Positions 34,355 to 43,533 of a stretch of 64,000 nucleotides of DNA are shown here, piece by piece. Each line of letters starts with the position of its first letter. Position 1 is the stretch's first letter. The stretch spans positions 124,001 through 188,000 of the forward strand of contig JAJYRH010000001.1 in NCBI GenBank assembly GCA_021794205.1. The letters run 5' to 3'. This stretch comes from a bacterium. GTDB taxonomy: Bacteria > Vulcanimicrobiota > Vulcanimicrobiia > Vulcanimicrobiales > Vulcanimicrobiaceae. A program made the translations under genes and the position numbers. Below the pieces are notes generated by a model. The model saw only the letters and a program-made list of their open reading frames with translations, ran no database searches and was not told the DNA's origin.

Positions 34355-36034
34355 ATGGCAGTAGCAGCAACTCACGTCGGCGGCGGCATCGCCGACCACG
34401 TACACCCCGAGCCGCAAGGCTTTATCCGGCGGTACGTATTCTCGATCGATCACAAGATCATCGGAATTCAGTATCTCATTACCGGCTTTATCTTTCTCGT
34501 GCTCGCCGGTCTTCTCGCCGAGGTGATCCGCACGCAGCTTATGAATGCGAACGGCGGCTTCGTCAGCAACAACACCTACAACGAAGTCTATTCGATTCAC
34601 GGTAGTGCGATGGTCTGGCTCGTCGTGATTCCCTTGATGACCGGCGCCTTCGGAAACTTCGTGATGCCGCTCCAGCTCGGCGCGCGCGACGTCGCATTTC
34701 CGTGGCTAAACATGATCAGCTTCTGGATGTTTCCGGTCGCCGGCTTGATGCTCTTTAGTTCGTTCCTCATGGGCGCGCCGGTCGCCGGCTGGACCGAGTA
34801 TCCGCCGATGTCGCTGCAAGGCGAGGCGGGCACCTCGATGTGGTGCGCCGCGATCTTCTTGGTCGGTATCAGCTCGACGTTGACCGGTATGAACTTCATG
34901 GTGACGATTCTCAAGATGCGCGCGCCGGGGATGACCCTCACGCGCATGCCGCTCTTCGTCTGGGCGCAGCTGGCGACCGCGCCGCTCTCGATGGTCGCAA
35001 CGACCGCGCTCGCGGGCGCGCTCGCCGCGCTCTTTATGGAGCGTCAATTCGGCGTCCCGTTCTTCGACCCAACCAAAGGCGGCAGCCCGTTGCTGTGGCA
35101 GCACATGTTCTGGTTCTATTCGCACCCCGCCGTGTACATCATGATTCTGCCCGCGTTCGGAATGATCTCGGAGATTTTACCGACCTTCGCGCGAAAACCG
35201 ATCTTCGGCTATAAGATGATCGCGTTCTCCTCGGTGACGATCGCGCTCGCGGGCTTCATGGTCTGGGCGCATCACATGTTCACCTCGGGGCTCGCGCCGT
35301 TCATGCAGCTTCCGTTCATGTTGCTGACCTTCGTCATCGCGGTGCCGACCGGTATCAAAATCTTCTCGTGGATCACCACGCTCTGGGGTGGAAAGATCCA
35401 CTTCACCAGCGCGATGCTCTTCGCTATCGGGTTCGTGGTGCTCTTCGCGCTCGGCGGTATCACCGGAATCTTCCTCGCTTCGGTGCCGACCGATCTCCAT
35501 CTTCACGGCACGTATTTCGTGGTCGCGCACTTCCACTACGTGCTCGTCGGCGGAAGCCTCATGGGGATCTTCGCCGGGTTCTATTATTGGTTCCCGAAGA
35601 TGTCGGGGCGAATGATGAACGAGACGCTCGGGAAGTGGCACTTCTGGCTCTTCGTTGCCGGCTTTAACGGCACGTTCTTGCCGATGCACTGGCTCGGTTT
35701 CGAAGGGATGCCGCGTCGCGTCGCCGTCTACGATCCGCAGTTCCAGTTCTGGAACCGTGTGGAATCGGTCTCGTCCTATGTGATGACGTTCGCGATCCTG
35801 CTCTTCTTCGTGAATATTCTCGTGAGTCTGCGGCGCGGCAAGAAGGCCGGACCGAATCCCTGGAAGGCGCGCACGCTCGAATGGCAGATTCCGTCGCCGC
35901 CGCATTACTACAACTTCAAGCACGTGCCGACCGTCTATGGCCTGCCCTACGATTTCAGCGAGCCGCTTCCGTATCGCGGGCTCGATGACGAACTTACCGA
36001 TGCCCCCGCTCCGGTTCCGGCCGGCGCTCACTGA
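34355..36034 (+). CDS. coxA: Cytochrome c oxidase subunit I
   Basis: A 559-residue subunit with about twelve helices that reduces oxygen and pumps protons. The heme and CuB ligands are visible: HGSAMVW for heme a, WFYSHPAVYIMILPAFG with the His-Tyr pair, WAHHMF for the two CuB histidines, and GTYFVVAHFHYVL with ligands for both hemes. The length is normal for the A-type family. ATG 34355 has GGGAGAAAGATC just upstream. It lies between coxB and coxC in one operon, and the heme A synthesis genes sit on the opposite strand a few kilobases away. Confidence 0.97.
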   Translation: MAVAATHVGGGIADHVHPEPQGFIRRYVFSIDHKIIGIQYLITGFIFLVLAGLLAEVIRTQLMNANGGFVSNNTYNEVYSIHGSAMVWLVVIPLMTGAFGNFVMPLQLGARDVAFPWLNMISFWMFPVAGLMLFSSFLMGAPVAGWTEYPPMSLQGEAGTSMWCAAIFLVGISSTLTGMNFMVTILKMRAPGMTLTRMPLFVWAQLATAPLSMVATTALAGALAALFMERQFGVPFFDPTKGGSPLLWQHMFWFYSHPAVYIMILPAFGMISEILPTFARKPIFGYKMIAFSSVTIALAGFMVWAHHMFTSGLAPFMQLPFMLLTFVIAVPTGIKIFSWITTLWGGKIHFTSAMLFAIGFVVLFALGGITGIFLASVPTDLHLHGTYFVVAHFHYVLVGGSLMGIFAGFYYWFPKMSGRMMNETLGKWHFWLFVAGFNGTFLPMHWLGFEGMPRRVAVYDPQFQFWNRVESVSSYVMTFAILLFFVNILVSLRRGKKAGPNPWKARTLEWQIPSPPHYYNFKHVPTVYGLPYDFSEPLPYRGLDDELTDAPAPVPAGAH

Positions 36035-36061
36035 TCGCGTTTCCGAGGAAAGGTAGTAACG

Positions 36062-36688
36062 GTGGCAGTCGCCTCACTTCCCCATCAGCATGCCGAACAC
36101 GCCGAGGGCGGCGTCGATCGTTTTTACGAAGAGACGCGCGACCTGCGGTTGACGGGATTCCTGTTTTTCCTGTTTAGCGACGTCGTGCTGTTCTCGGCGT
36201 TCATCTTCGCCTATCTCTACCTTCGGAACAGCGGGCAGTCGTGGCCTCCGCCGGGAATCGCCCGGCTCGACGTTGCGTTTGCGGCGTGGAACTCCGTGGT
36301 CCTCTTCGGCTCCGGTGCGACGATGCATTACGCGCTCGAGAACTGGAAGCACGGGAACTTCAACAAGTATGCGGGCTTGCTGATCGCGACGATCGTGCTC
36401 GGCATCGCCTTTCTCGGCGGACAAGCCTACGAATACACGCATCTCTATTTCGTCGATAAAATCTCGTGGGCGGGAAGCGGAATCTTCGGGGCCTCGTTCT
36501 TTACGCTGACCGGCATGCATGGATTTCACGTTGCCGTCGGCATCGTCTATCTTACCGTCTTGCTGTTGCAGTCGATCCACGGCGTTTACACCAAAGACAA
36601 GTATTTCGGCATCACCGCCGGTACGCTGTATTGGCATTTCGTCGATATCATCTGGGTCGTGCTTTTCTCGATCTTCTACCTCATCTAA
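36062..36688 (+). CDS. coxC: Cytochrome c oxidase subunit III
   Basis: A 208-residue membrane protein with five predicted helices, the short bacterial form of subunit III. Typical features are FLFSDVVLFSAFIFAYLYLR in helix 1, FTLTGMHGFHVAVGIVYL in the middle and LYWHFVDIIWVVLFSIFYLI at the end. It binds lipid and stabilises proton pumping by subunit I. The start is GTG 36062, preceded by GAGGAAAGG. It follows coxA by 27 bases and is followed by two very small membrane proteins. Confidence 0.95.
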   Translation: MAVASLPHQHAEHAEGGVDRFYEETRDLRLTGFLFFLFSDVVLFSAFIFAYLYLRNSGQSWPPPGIARLDVAFAAWNSVVLFGSGATMHYALENWKHGNFNKYAGLLIATIVLGIAFLGGQAYEYTHLYFVDKISWAGSGIFGASFFTLTGMHGFHVAVGIVYLTVLLLQSIHGVYTKDKYFGITAGTLYWHFVDIIWVVLFSIFYLI

Positions 36689-36700
36689 GGAGCCGCGAAC

Positions 36701-36919
36701 GTGACTGGTTCAATGATCGCCAATTTAGAACGGGCCGGTGCCATCGCCGGCGGAATTGTTGTGTTCTTCGTCTCGATCGTCGCGCTCAAAAACGACTGGA
36801 AGACGCCGGGGCTCGACAACCAGTTTTTCAAAATTATGTTGGCGCTGCTGGCCTTCGGAGCGCTGATCGCGCTGCTCGCCGGAGCGCACGTTCTCGGTAA
36901 CTTTGGAAAGGCGGCGTAA
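36701..36919 (+). CDS. Small two-helix membrane protein of the cox operon
   Basis: A 72-residue protein with two membrane helices (AGAIAGGIVVFFVSIVAL and IMLALLAFGALIALLAG). It begins at GTG 36701, with AAGGAG nine bases upstream, 12 bases after coxC. Its position suggests a subunit IV-like or assembly peptide of the oxidase, but I recognise no family. Composition and spacing support it as a real gene. Confidence 0.75.
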   Translation: MTGSMIANLERAGAIAGGIVVFFVSIVALKNDWKTPGLDNQFFKIMLALLAFGALIALLAGAHVLGNFGKAA

Positions 36920-36923
36920 CGCG

Positions 36924-37109
36924 ATGCACGAGAAACCCGAATCGATCGATTTTTCCAGCGTTCCACAATCCGGCGGTATCCCGAAATCGGTCATTGCGTT
37001 AGTGGTTTTCGGCGTGATCGCCGTTTTTTCAATCGGCGCCGGAGTGATTCTGAACGCCGGGTTCCACCACGCCTGGCCCTCGTTGGAATCGTTACGAATC
37101 AAGCTCTAA
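36924..37109 (+). CDS. Small single-helix membrane protein ending the cox operon
   Basis: A 61-residue protein starting at ATG 36924, four bases after the previous stop. Residues about 20-42 (SVIALVVFGVIAVFSIGAG) form one membrane helix, with a short soluble tail FHHAWPSLESLRIKL. The likely ribosome site GGAAAGG lies inside the preceding gene. No family is recognised. It is the last gene of the cox operon and may be an accessory oxidase peptide. Confidence 0.68.
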   Translation: MHEKPESIDFSSVPQSGGIPKSVIALVVFGVIAVFSIGAGVILNAGFHHAWPSLESLRIKL

Positions 37110-37128
37110 CGGCTCGTCGGGCGGTTTC

Positions 37129-37719
37129 CTAGTCGCGCCGCGGCGCGATGCCGATCGCGAGCCACGGCAGTTCCCCGTCGGGCAGAACCCCGGTGGGCAC
37201 ACCATCGATGCGATGAATGCCGGCGAATCTCGAAAATTCGAGGTGCGCCGGTATCATTGCCGGCTCTAAATCTTTGCTGCCGAGAAACTCCCATTCGCAG
37301 GCGACGCTACGGTCTTCGAAGAGCGCCGCAACGTAGCCTGAGGAATCCTCGCTGGAGCGCTCGTCGGGGCCGCGGTAGCGAACGTAGCCGTCGAGGATGA
37401 AGATGGGCTTAAACGTTTGCAGGTAGGCGACAAACGGCGCGACAAGCACCGCAAAGAAATACGCCGCAAAGCCGATGGCCCCGATGCCGAAAATCCACGC
37501 AATTTTTATGAGATCGCGATCCGAAGCGACGTGTTCCGAACGCCAGACGATGCCCCAGGTGAGAAACGCCATAAAGAGCGTGCCGAGAAACGGTTCGATC
37601 GCAATCGCCAAGCGCCCGCTTAATCCCCGCCAGACGATGCGCCGCTCGCGCTCGGTCCACGAGCGGTGAGCGAGGTGGCGGGAACTGCGGACGAACCGCG
37701 GCGCGCGCATCGGTGACAT
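37129..37719 (-). CDS. Membrane protein of unknown function
   Basis: A 196-residue protein with two membrane helices (EPFLGTLFMAFLTWGIVW and IFGIGAIGFAAYFFAVLVA), followed by a soluble C-terminal part of about 100 residues (FILDGYVRYRGPDERSS...). The pattern resembles small membrane proteins with a cytosolic beta domain, but I recognise no family. ATG 37719 is preceded by GAGGG at a good distance; a longer frame upstream is arginine-rich and unlikely. It begins seven bases after the AidB stop and is the last gene of the ctaA operon, converging on the cox operon. Confidence 0.7.
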   Translation of the reverse strand: MSPMRAPRFVRSSRHLAHRSWTERERRIVWRGLSGRLAIAIEPFLGTLFMAFLTWGIVWRSEHVASDRDLIKIAWIFGIGAIGFAAYFFAVLVAPFVAYLQTFKPIFILDGYVRYRGPDERSSEDSSGYVAALFEDRSVACEWEFLGSKDLEPAMIPAHLEFSRFAGIHRIDGVPTGVLPDGELPWLAIGIAPRRD

Positions 37720-37726
37720 AGGCCCT

Positions 37727-39364
37727 CTATGAAACAGGCGCGGCTCGCTCGACGATGCGCCCGAACGGAATTTTTGCCGAGATCGCGCCGAAAATGCTGC
37801 TCCGTTCGCCGAAGCGCGTCTCGATAAACGCATCGGCGACCTCGTCCGGCGAATGGCGTCGCATCAGCGCCGCTTGCCAGAGGAGCGCCAGACGCTCGAC
37901 CAGCACGCGCACGCTTCCTTCGAGTTCCTCGGGGGCGCTGGAAAGATAGCGTTCGACGAGCGCGAACGCGTCGCGCACCCGCGCGTCGTCGCGGATCGGT
38001 TCGTACTCGGTGCGGAGCGCTTCGATGCTCTCGGGCTCCTTGCGGAGGACGCGCAAGATGTCGAGCGCGTTGATATTCCCCGAGCCCTCCCACACGGAAT
38101 TGACCGGTACCTCGCGATAGAGCCGCGGCATCACCGACTCTTCGACGTAACCGTTTCCGCCGAGCGCTTCGATCGCTTCGCCGACGTGCGCGACCGCGCG
38201 TTTGCAGACCCAGAACTTCCCGATGCCGGTTCCAATCCGCTTCAACACCGCGGCGTGTCGGTCGCCGACCGCCGCGTCGGCGACGTCGGCGAGGCGCAGC
38301 GCGAGCATGGTCGCCGCCTCCGATTCCAACGCGAGATCGGCGAGAACGTTCGCCATCGACGGGTGATCGACGAGCGCTTTCCCAAAACTCATCCGATGGC
38401 GCGCGTGATGGATCGCTTGCGCGAGCGCCTGACGCATGAGTGCGGCCGAACCGAGCGCGCAGTCGAGGCGCGTTTGATTGATCATGGCGGCGATCGTCGC
38501 GACGCCGCGCCCCTCTTCGCCGACCGCCCACCCTTGCGTGCCATCGAATTCGATTTCGGCGGAGGCGTTGCTGCGGTTCCCGAGTTTCGATTTTAGCCGT
38601 TGGATGGCGAAGGCGTTGCGCGTGCCGTCGGGGAGAATGCGCGGCACCAAAAAACAGGTCAATCCACCGGGCGCCTGCGCGAGGACGAAAAAGAGATCGC
38701 ACATCGGTGCGGAGCAGAACCATTTGTGTCCGAGCAGCGTGTAGAGATTCCCGCCGCCCGAGCTGCCTTGCGGTGTTGCGAGGGTCGTGTTGGCGCGCAC
38801 GTCGGATCCGCCTTGCTTCTCGGTCATCGCCATGCCGCAGAGCGCGGAGTTTTTCTCGGAGTACGGCGCGAGCCTTGGGTCGTAGCTACGCGCGGTAATA
38901 TGCGGCTCCCACTCGGCGGCGAGCTCGGGTTGATGGCGAATCGCCGGGATCGCCGCGGCGGTCATCGAGATCGGGCAGACGTGTCCCGCTTCGACCTGGC
39001 TCCAAAGATAGAAGCCGACCGCGCGGCGCAACTGTGGGTGCGGGCGAGGATCGGCCCACGCCGCGGCGTGCAGCCCCCGTTCGACCGAGACGCGCATGAA
39101 GTCGTGCCATGCGGGGTGGTACCGTACTTCGTCGATCCGCTCGCCGCGCGCGGTAAATGCGTGCAACTCCGGCGGAAAGTCGTTCGCCAATCGCCCGCGT
39201 TCGATCCATTCCGGTTTCCCGGCGAGGAGCCCGAGCGCGCGCGCGTCGTCGAACTCCGCTTGCGGGGCGAGAGCGCGCAGCGCGTCGGTTAGCGCGCGGT
39301 CGCTCTGAAAGAGATCGTATTCCTCGAGCGGAGGAACTTGGTTGAAAACGGTATGGGTCGCCAT
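37727..39364 (-). CDS. aidB: AidB-like acyl-CoA dehydrogenase
   Basis: A 545-residue flavoprotein closely following the AidB layout: the N-terminal THTVFNQVPPLEEYDLFQSD, GRLANDFPPELHAF, RYHPAWHDFM, GMAMTEKQGGSDVRANTT, and the C-terminal ALGGNGYVEESVMPRLYRE and WEGSGNINALDILR. E. coli AidB is induced by alkylation stress and binds DNA and FAD, and its in vivo substrate is unclear. Here it lies five bases from an MFS gene in the heme A operon, not with alkylation repair genes. Length matches the family (541 in E. coli). Confidence 0.9.
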   Translation of the reverse strand: MATHTVFNQVPPLEEYDLFQSDRALTDALRALAPQAEFDDARALGLLAGKPEWIERGRLANDFPPELHAFTARGERIDEVRYHPAWHDFMRVSVERGLHAAAWADPRPHPQLRRAVGFYLWSQVEAGHVCPISMTAAAIPAIRHQPELAAEWEPHITARSYDPRLAPYSEKNSALCGMAMTEKQGGSDVRANTTLATPQGSSGGGNLYTLLGHKWFCSAPMCDLFFVLAQAPGGLTCFLVPRILPDGTRNAFAIQRLKSKLGNRSNASAEIEFDGTQGWAVGEEGRGVATIAAMINQTRLDCALGSAALMRQALAQAIHHARHRMSFGKALVDHPSMANVLADLALESEAATMLALRLADVADAAVGDRHAAVLKRIGTGIGKFWVCKRAVAHVGEAIEALGGNGYVEESVMPRLYREVPVNSVWEGSGNINALDILRVLRKEPESIEALRTEYEPIRDDARVRDAFALVERYLSSAPEELEGSVRVLVERLALLWQAALMRRHSPDEVADAFIETRFGERSSIFGAISAKIPFGRIVERAAPVS

Positions 39365-39368
39365 CCGT

Positions 39369-40733
39369 TCATCGTTCGGCGCCGTCCGAGAGGTGCCTCG
39401 CGAGCGCGCGCTCGCGAGCGCGAGAATCGAGTTGGGTCGCTACGAGGAGCGCTAGAAGCGAGACGGCGACGAAGGCCAGGTACGCTTCGCGGAAACCGGC
39501 GTTCGGCTGGCGATGCGCGTCGAAGAGCCCGCCCGCGAGCGAGCCGCCGACCAGTTGCCCGACGATTAACGCCTGGCTGAGAAATCCGAGCGCGGTCGAT
39601 CTTCGGTCGGGCTCGGCGGCATTGGTGATGATGTACCGCGTCGGCGCGCCGAGGAGCGCTCCGAAGCCGACACCCGCGACGAGCATCGCGACGATGCTCC
39701 ACGCGAGCGACGTAAAGCCGAAGGCAAAGATGGCGAGCCCGATCGCGGTACAGGCGCTGCCGAGCAGCAGAACGCTGCGGCTGCCGATGCGATCGAGCGC
39801 TTTTCCCGAGATCGGAATGACCACGACGAACGCGAGCGCGCCGAGCGCGGCGATCGCGCCGGCTTCGATTTCGTTGCGGTGTTGCGCAGCGACGATCACC
39901 GTGGGCACGAAAAACAGCGAGCCTTCGAGAAGGCCGATCAGCAATTCGAGCGCATAGGTTTTCGCAAGCTGCGGCGTGGAGAAGAGCGAGAGCGGGACGA
40001 TCGGGTGCGCGACGCGCCGTTCGAAAAGCACGAAGGCGACGAGGATCGCAACGCCGGCGATTCCCAACCACGGATCGAGCGTCGTCAGGCCGGCGACCGC
40101 TACGAGCAGCCCGGCGGTCATCGCAATCAGGCCCAGCGCGTCGAGCGGCGGGCGGACGCGCGGTGCGTTCGTGGGGACGTCGCGTACGGCGCGAAAAAAG
40201 ACCCAGGCGGCGAGGGGCAGGTTTGCCGCGAAAATCCAGCGCCAACTCAGCGCGTGAGTGACGACACCGCCGATCGTCGGGCCGAGGACCGCGGCCGCGC
40301 CCCAGGTCGCGGCGACCGCACCGAGCGCCGCGCCCCGCTTCTCCAGTGGAATGACGTCGCCGATCGCGGCGGTTGCGACGGGAAAGATGCCGCCGGCGCC
40401 GAGCGCCTGCAATGCGCGCGCGAGGAGGAAGACCGGATAACTCGGGGCCAGGATTGCGAGCAGCGAGCCGAGTGCGAAGAGCGAGATGCAAAAGAGATAG
40501 ATCGTGCGCCGCCCGTAACGGTCTGCGAGCGTCGCCGCAATAGCAATACTCGCGACGTTTGCAAGCAGATAGAGCGTGAAGATCCAGGCGAGGTCTCCGA
40601 GCGGCACGGCGAACTGACGGCCGATCGCCGGAAGAGCCGGCGAAAGCACCGAGAGATCGAGCGCCCCGGCGAAAACGCCGAGCGCGAGTGTCAGGAGTAG
40701 CGAGCGGGTGCGTTTATCGAGCGTCGGAATCAT
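39369..40733 (-). CDS. MFS transporter, drug-efflux type
   Basis: A 454-residue major facilitator with about fourteen hydrophobic stretches. Family features are LDLSVLSPALPAIGRQF in helix 1, LADRYGRRTIYLFC in the A-motif loop, ARALQALGAGGIFPVATAAI (motif B/C region) and GPTIGGVVTHALSWRWIF (antiporter motif C). It most resembles EmrB/QacA-type exporters. The start overlaps the ctaB stop by four bases and AidB begins five bases after its stop, so it belongs to the heme A operon. The substrate is unknown; export of a toxic porphyrin or drug is possible. Confidence 0.9.
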   Translation of the reverse strand: MIPTLDKRTRSLLLTLALGVFAGALDLSVLSPALPAIGRQFAVPLGDLAWIFTLYLLANVASIAIAATLADRYGRRTIYLFCISLFALGSLLAILAPSYPVFLLARALQALGAGGIFPVATAAIGDVIPLEKRGAALGAVAATWGAAAVLGPTIGGVVTHALSWRWIFAANLPLAAWVFFRAVRDVPTNAPRVRPPLDALGLIAMTAGLLVAVAGLTTLDPWLGIAGVAILVAFVLFERRVAHPIVPLSLFSTPQLAKTYALELLIGLLEGSLFFVPTVIVAAQHRNEIEAGAIAALGALAFVVVIPISGKALDRIGSRSVLLLGSACTAIGLAIFAFGFTSLAWSIVAMLVAGVGFGALLGAPTRYIITNAAEPDRRSTALGFLSQALIVGQLVGGSLAGGLFDAHRQPNAGFREAYLAFVAVSLLALLVATQLDSRARERALARHLSDGAER

Positions 40734-41650
40734 CGCAGAATGATGCGATCGACGACCATGGAGAGCGACATCAACGCGAGATAGATTAATGAGTAGCGAA
40801 AGAGCTCTCGCGCGAATGCGTTCGTCGCATCTCGAAGCGTTTGAAACGCGTAATAAAGGAAGAGGCCGCCGAGGATCGTTGCGGAGATCGCATACGCCGG
40901 GCCGAAGACGTGCAAGGGATAGAACACCAGCGATCCGAGAACGAGCACCACGCTGTAGATCGCAATCTCGACGCGCGTGCGGTGCTCGCCGACGACGTTC
41001 GGAAGCATCGGAATTCCAGCCTTATCGTAGTCGGTCTCGGTCATCAATGCGAGCGACCAAAAATGCGGCGGCGTCCACAGAAACACCAGCAGAAAGAGGC
41101 CGAACGCCGCCGGCGCGAGCGTTCCCGTCACTGCGGCCCATCCGACGAGCGGCGGAATCGAACCGGCAGCGCCACCGATCACGATGTTCAACGGCGTGCG
41201 ACGTTTGAGCCACATCGTATAGATGCCGACGTAATAGAGATTGCCGGCGAGCGAGAGCCACGCTGCGAGCGGATTTACGAGGAGGAATAAAATCGCAAAC
41301 GCGGCGATGCCGAGTGCGACGGCGTAGATCGTTGCCGGAACGATGGTGATGCGTCCGGTCGGAATGGGGCGCGTCTGCGTGCGTCGCATCAAACCATCGA
41401 TATCGGCATCGTAAACGCAGTTGAGGGCGCCCGCCGATGCCGATGAGAGCGCGCCGCCGAGGAGCGTCCAGAAGATGAGTTCCGGTGGTGGGAATCCGTG
41501 CGCGGCCATCAACATTGCGGCTAGCGTCGTAATGAGGAGCAAGACGATGATCCGCGGTTTCGTGAGTTCGAGATATGCCGAAGCGAGGCCGAGCGAGCCG
41601 CCGATCGGCGGGCCCCCGATTCCATCGACGCGCGCGAGCGTCGAGCTCAT
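40730..41650 (-). CDS. ctaB: Protoheme IX farnesyltransferase (heme O synthase)
   Basis: A 306-residue UbiA-family membrane prenyltransferase that attaches farnesyl to heme B to make heme O. The Asp-rich motif NCVYDADIDGLMRRTQTRP is intact, with the second region FLWTPPHFWSLAL and MLPNVVGEHRTRVEI. About nine helices and normal length. Its start overlaps the ctaA stop by four bases (ATGA), so heme O and heme A synthesis are coupled. The product serves the caa3 oxidase encoded on the facing strand. Confidence 0.95.
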   Translation of the reverse strand: MSSTLARVDGIGGPPIGGSLGLASAYLELTKPRIIVLLLITTLAAMLMAAHGFPPPELIFWTLLGGALSSASAGALNCVYDADIDGLMRRTQTRPIPTGRITIVPATIYAVALGIAAFAILFLLVNPLAAWLSLAGNLYYVGIYTMWLKRRTPLNIVIGGAAGSIPPLVGWAAVTGTLAPAAFGLFLLVFLWTPPHFWSLALMTETDYDKAGIPMLPNVVGEHRTRVEIAIYSVVLVLGSLVFYPLHVFGPAYAISATILGGLFLYYAFQTLRDATNAFARELFRYSLIYLALMSLSMVVDRIILR

Positions 41651-42558
41651 TGCAGGCTCGATTCGCGCGGGCGTTCGAGGCCGTTCACGAACGAAAAACT
41701 CAGCGCGCTGCAGTAAGCGATGAATAAGAGCGCGGCGTTGGCGGCGTGTGCTTCACGAAGATCGGTCGGAAGCCGCAACGCGACGTTCATCAATCCGAGC
41801 AGCACCTGCGTGCAAAGCAATGCAAAGCCGACCGCCGCGGTCGCGCGGACGCGCCGCGAAGGCTCGCGAAGAAAAACGACGATCGTCGCGATGACCGAGA
41901 GCACGAACGTGATCGCCGCAAAGGTGCGATGCAGCATCTGCACCTGCTGCGCGGGTTGCGCGACGAGGACGTGCCCCGCGCAGGTCGGCAAGGTAAGGCA
42001 GGCGAGCCCCGCCCCGCTCGAGCTAACGTACGCACCGACGCACATGGTGACGAACGCGGATATCGTCGTCGCCAGCAGTATGAAGGATGCCGAGCCTGCC
42101 GAATTGGCGAGCGAGCGCGGCTCGCGCGTGCTTTCGGGAATCGTCGTTACGACGGCGATGGCGACGAGCGAGGCGATAAAGGCCATCGCCGTACCCCAAT
42201 GGAGGACCACCGAGATCGGCGAGTTGCCGAGTTTTACCGTCGCCGCTCCGAGCAGCACCTGCACGAGAAAGAGCCCGGCGACGGCGGCGACCAACGGACG
42301 TAGAAACGGGAGTTGCGAGCGGAGACGGAAGGCGAGAAAGGCGACGATGGCGACCAACGGGGCGGTCGAGAACGCAAAGAGCCGGTGGCTCCATTCCCAG
42401 ATCGTCCCATCGGACATCGACGGTATCAATTTCCCGTGGCAGAGCGGCCAATCGGGGCAGGTCATTCCGGCACCGTTAATCCGCGTCCAACTTCCTAGGA
42501 GAACGGCTCCAAAACCGACGATGGCGGCGGCGATCGCAAAACGACGCAGGTTCCTCAC
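41647..42558 (-). CDS. ctaA: Heme A synthase
   Basis: A 303-residue membrane protein of the CtaA/COX15 family that oxidises the heme O methyl group to make heme A. The eight-helix pattern is present, with histidines in EWSHRLFAF, VVLHWGTAM, QMLHRTFAA and REAHAANAA as heme ligands. The Cys pair in the first loop (CPDWPLC) and the pair in the second half (CLTLPTC) are typical of type A enzymes. It is the first gene of the ctaA-ctaB-MFS-aidB operon on the minus strand. Confidence 0.95.
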   Translation of the reverse strand: MRNLRRFAIAAAIVGFGAVLLGSWTRINGAGMTCPDWPLCHGKLIPSMSDGTIWEWSHRLFAFSTAPLVAIVAFLAFRLRSQLPFLRPLVAAVAGLFLVQVLLGAATVKLGNSPISVVLHWGTAMAFIASLVAIAVVTTIPESTREPRSLANSAGSASFILLATTISAFVTMCVGAYVSSSGAGLACLTLPTCAGHVLVAQPAQQVQMLHRTFAAITFVLSVIATIVVFLREPSRRVRATAAVGFALLCTQVLLGLMNVALRLPTDLREAHAANAALLFIAYCSALSFSFVNGLERPRESSLQ

Positions 42559-42627
42559 AAGGTACCACGATAACCGCGGCCTTGGAGGAGAGCCTATGAC
42601 TGGCGTCGCTCGGCCCTAATGGCGTCC

Positions 42628-43425
42628 CTAACAGTGCTCGGCTGCTTGGAGTATCGGCCGAGCGGCGCTGCTCTCATCGCCGGCTATTGCAGGCAAGCGC
42701 TGCTGAAAATCCCGTGCGGCGAGGTGGGCGAGCTGCGTATCGCTGAGGCCGGTTTGCTCCGAGGGCGATTCCTGACCGTTCCAGTAGACCGGATAGCGCC
42801 CCGAATAGATCGCGGTCCAGTCGCGATCCATCGCGGGCGTCATATATATCTGGGTCGGGTCGGGAACGGTGGGCACGGAATAATAGCCCGTGGTATAGCG
42901 TTGCATGCTCGCTTGCGTGTCGCTGACGCGCATCATGTCGTACGCTTCCAGCGTGGCGACGAATCCGTCGAGGTCGCGTGCGGTTTTGCGTTGCCGTCCG
43001 ACCGCGCCGCCGAGCGCGTGAACGAACGCAACGAGCGCGGCTTTCTCTTTCGGGTCCTTTACCGTCTTAGCGAAGTTGAGGATCTTTCCGGTTTCGCGAT
43101 CGGCATCGCGTGCATTGCGTAAGAGGCGGCCCGCGAGATTAAAGAGATCGTTGAGGCCGTTGCGCCGATCGATGCTGTTCCCGTCGCTGAGCCGCACGGT
43201 GTGCAGACGCGCGATGGTTTGTTTCAGCGTCGCGTCGTTGCGAAGAGCGAGCAAAATCGCCGCATTCGCGTGGACGGCCATCCGCGTGCAGGGCGTCGTG
43301 GCCTTGACGCGCACGATCACCTTCAGCGGCGGCAGCACCGGCGACGCCGGGGTTGGGGAGGGACTTGGCGCGGTCATGCCGGTCGAGGCGGCGAGCGCGA
43401 GAGCGACGATTCCTTTAACGATCAT
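42628..43425 (-). CDS. Secreted protein of unknown function
   Basis: A 265-residue protein with a short signal peptide (MIVKGIVALALAASTGM) followed by a Pro/Ser-rich linker (APSPSPTPASPVLPP). The mature part is mainly helical and polar (DLFNLAGRLLRNARDADRET, FVHALGGAVGRQRK), with a tyrosine-rich segment (RYTTGYYSVPTVPDPTQIYM). I recognise no family. Only two cysteines are obvious. It lies between ctaA, 69 bases away on the same strand, and a divergent lipoprotein. Confidence 0.7.
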   Translation of the reverse strand: MIVKGIVALALAASTGMTAPSPSPTPASPVLPPLKVIVRVKATTPCTRMAVHANAAILLALRNDATLKQTIARLHTVRLSDGNSIDRRNGLNDLFNLAGRLLRNARDADRETGKILNFAKTVKDPKEKAALVAFVHALGGAVGRQRKTARDLDGFVATLEAYDMMRVSDTQASMQRYTTGYYSVPTVPDPTQIYMTPAMDRDWTAIYSGRYPVYWNGQESPSEQTGLSDTQLAHLAARDFQQRLPAIAGDESSAARPILQAAEHC

Positions 43426-43533
43426 CGTGGCACCATCCTGAGGCGACGTTTGGCGGAATCAGGGATACAGCATGCGCTTCGGGCCCCATTTCTGCAAGGG
43501 GGTCGGGCTCGTTTCAGCCGAACTGAAGGCCCC

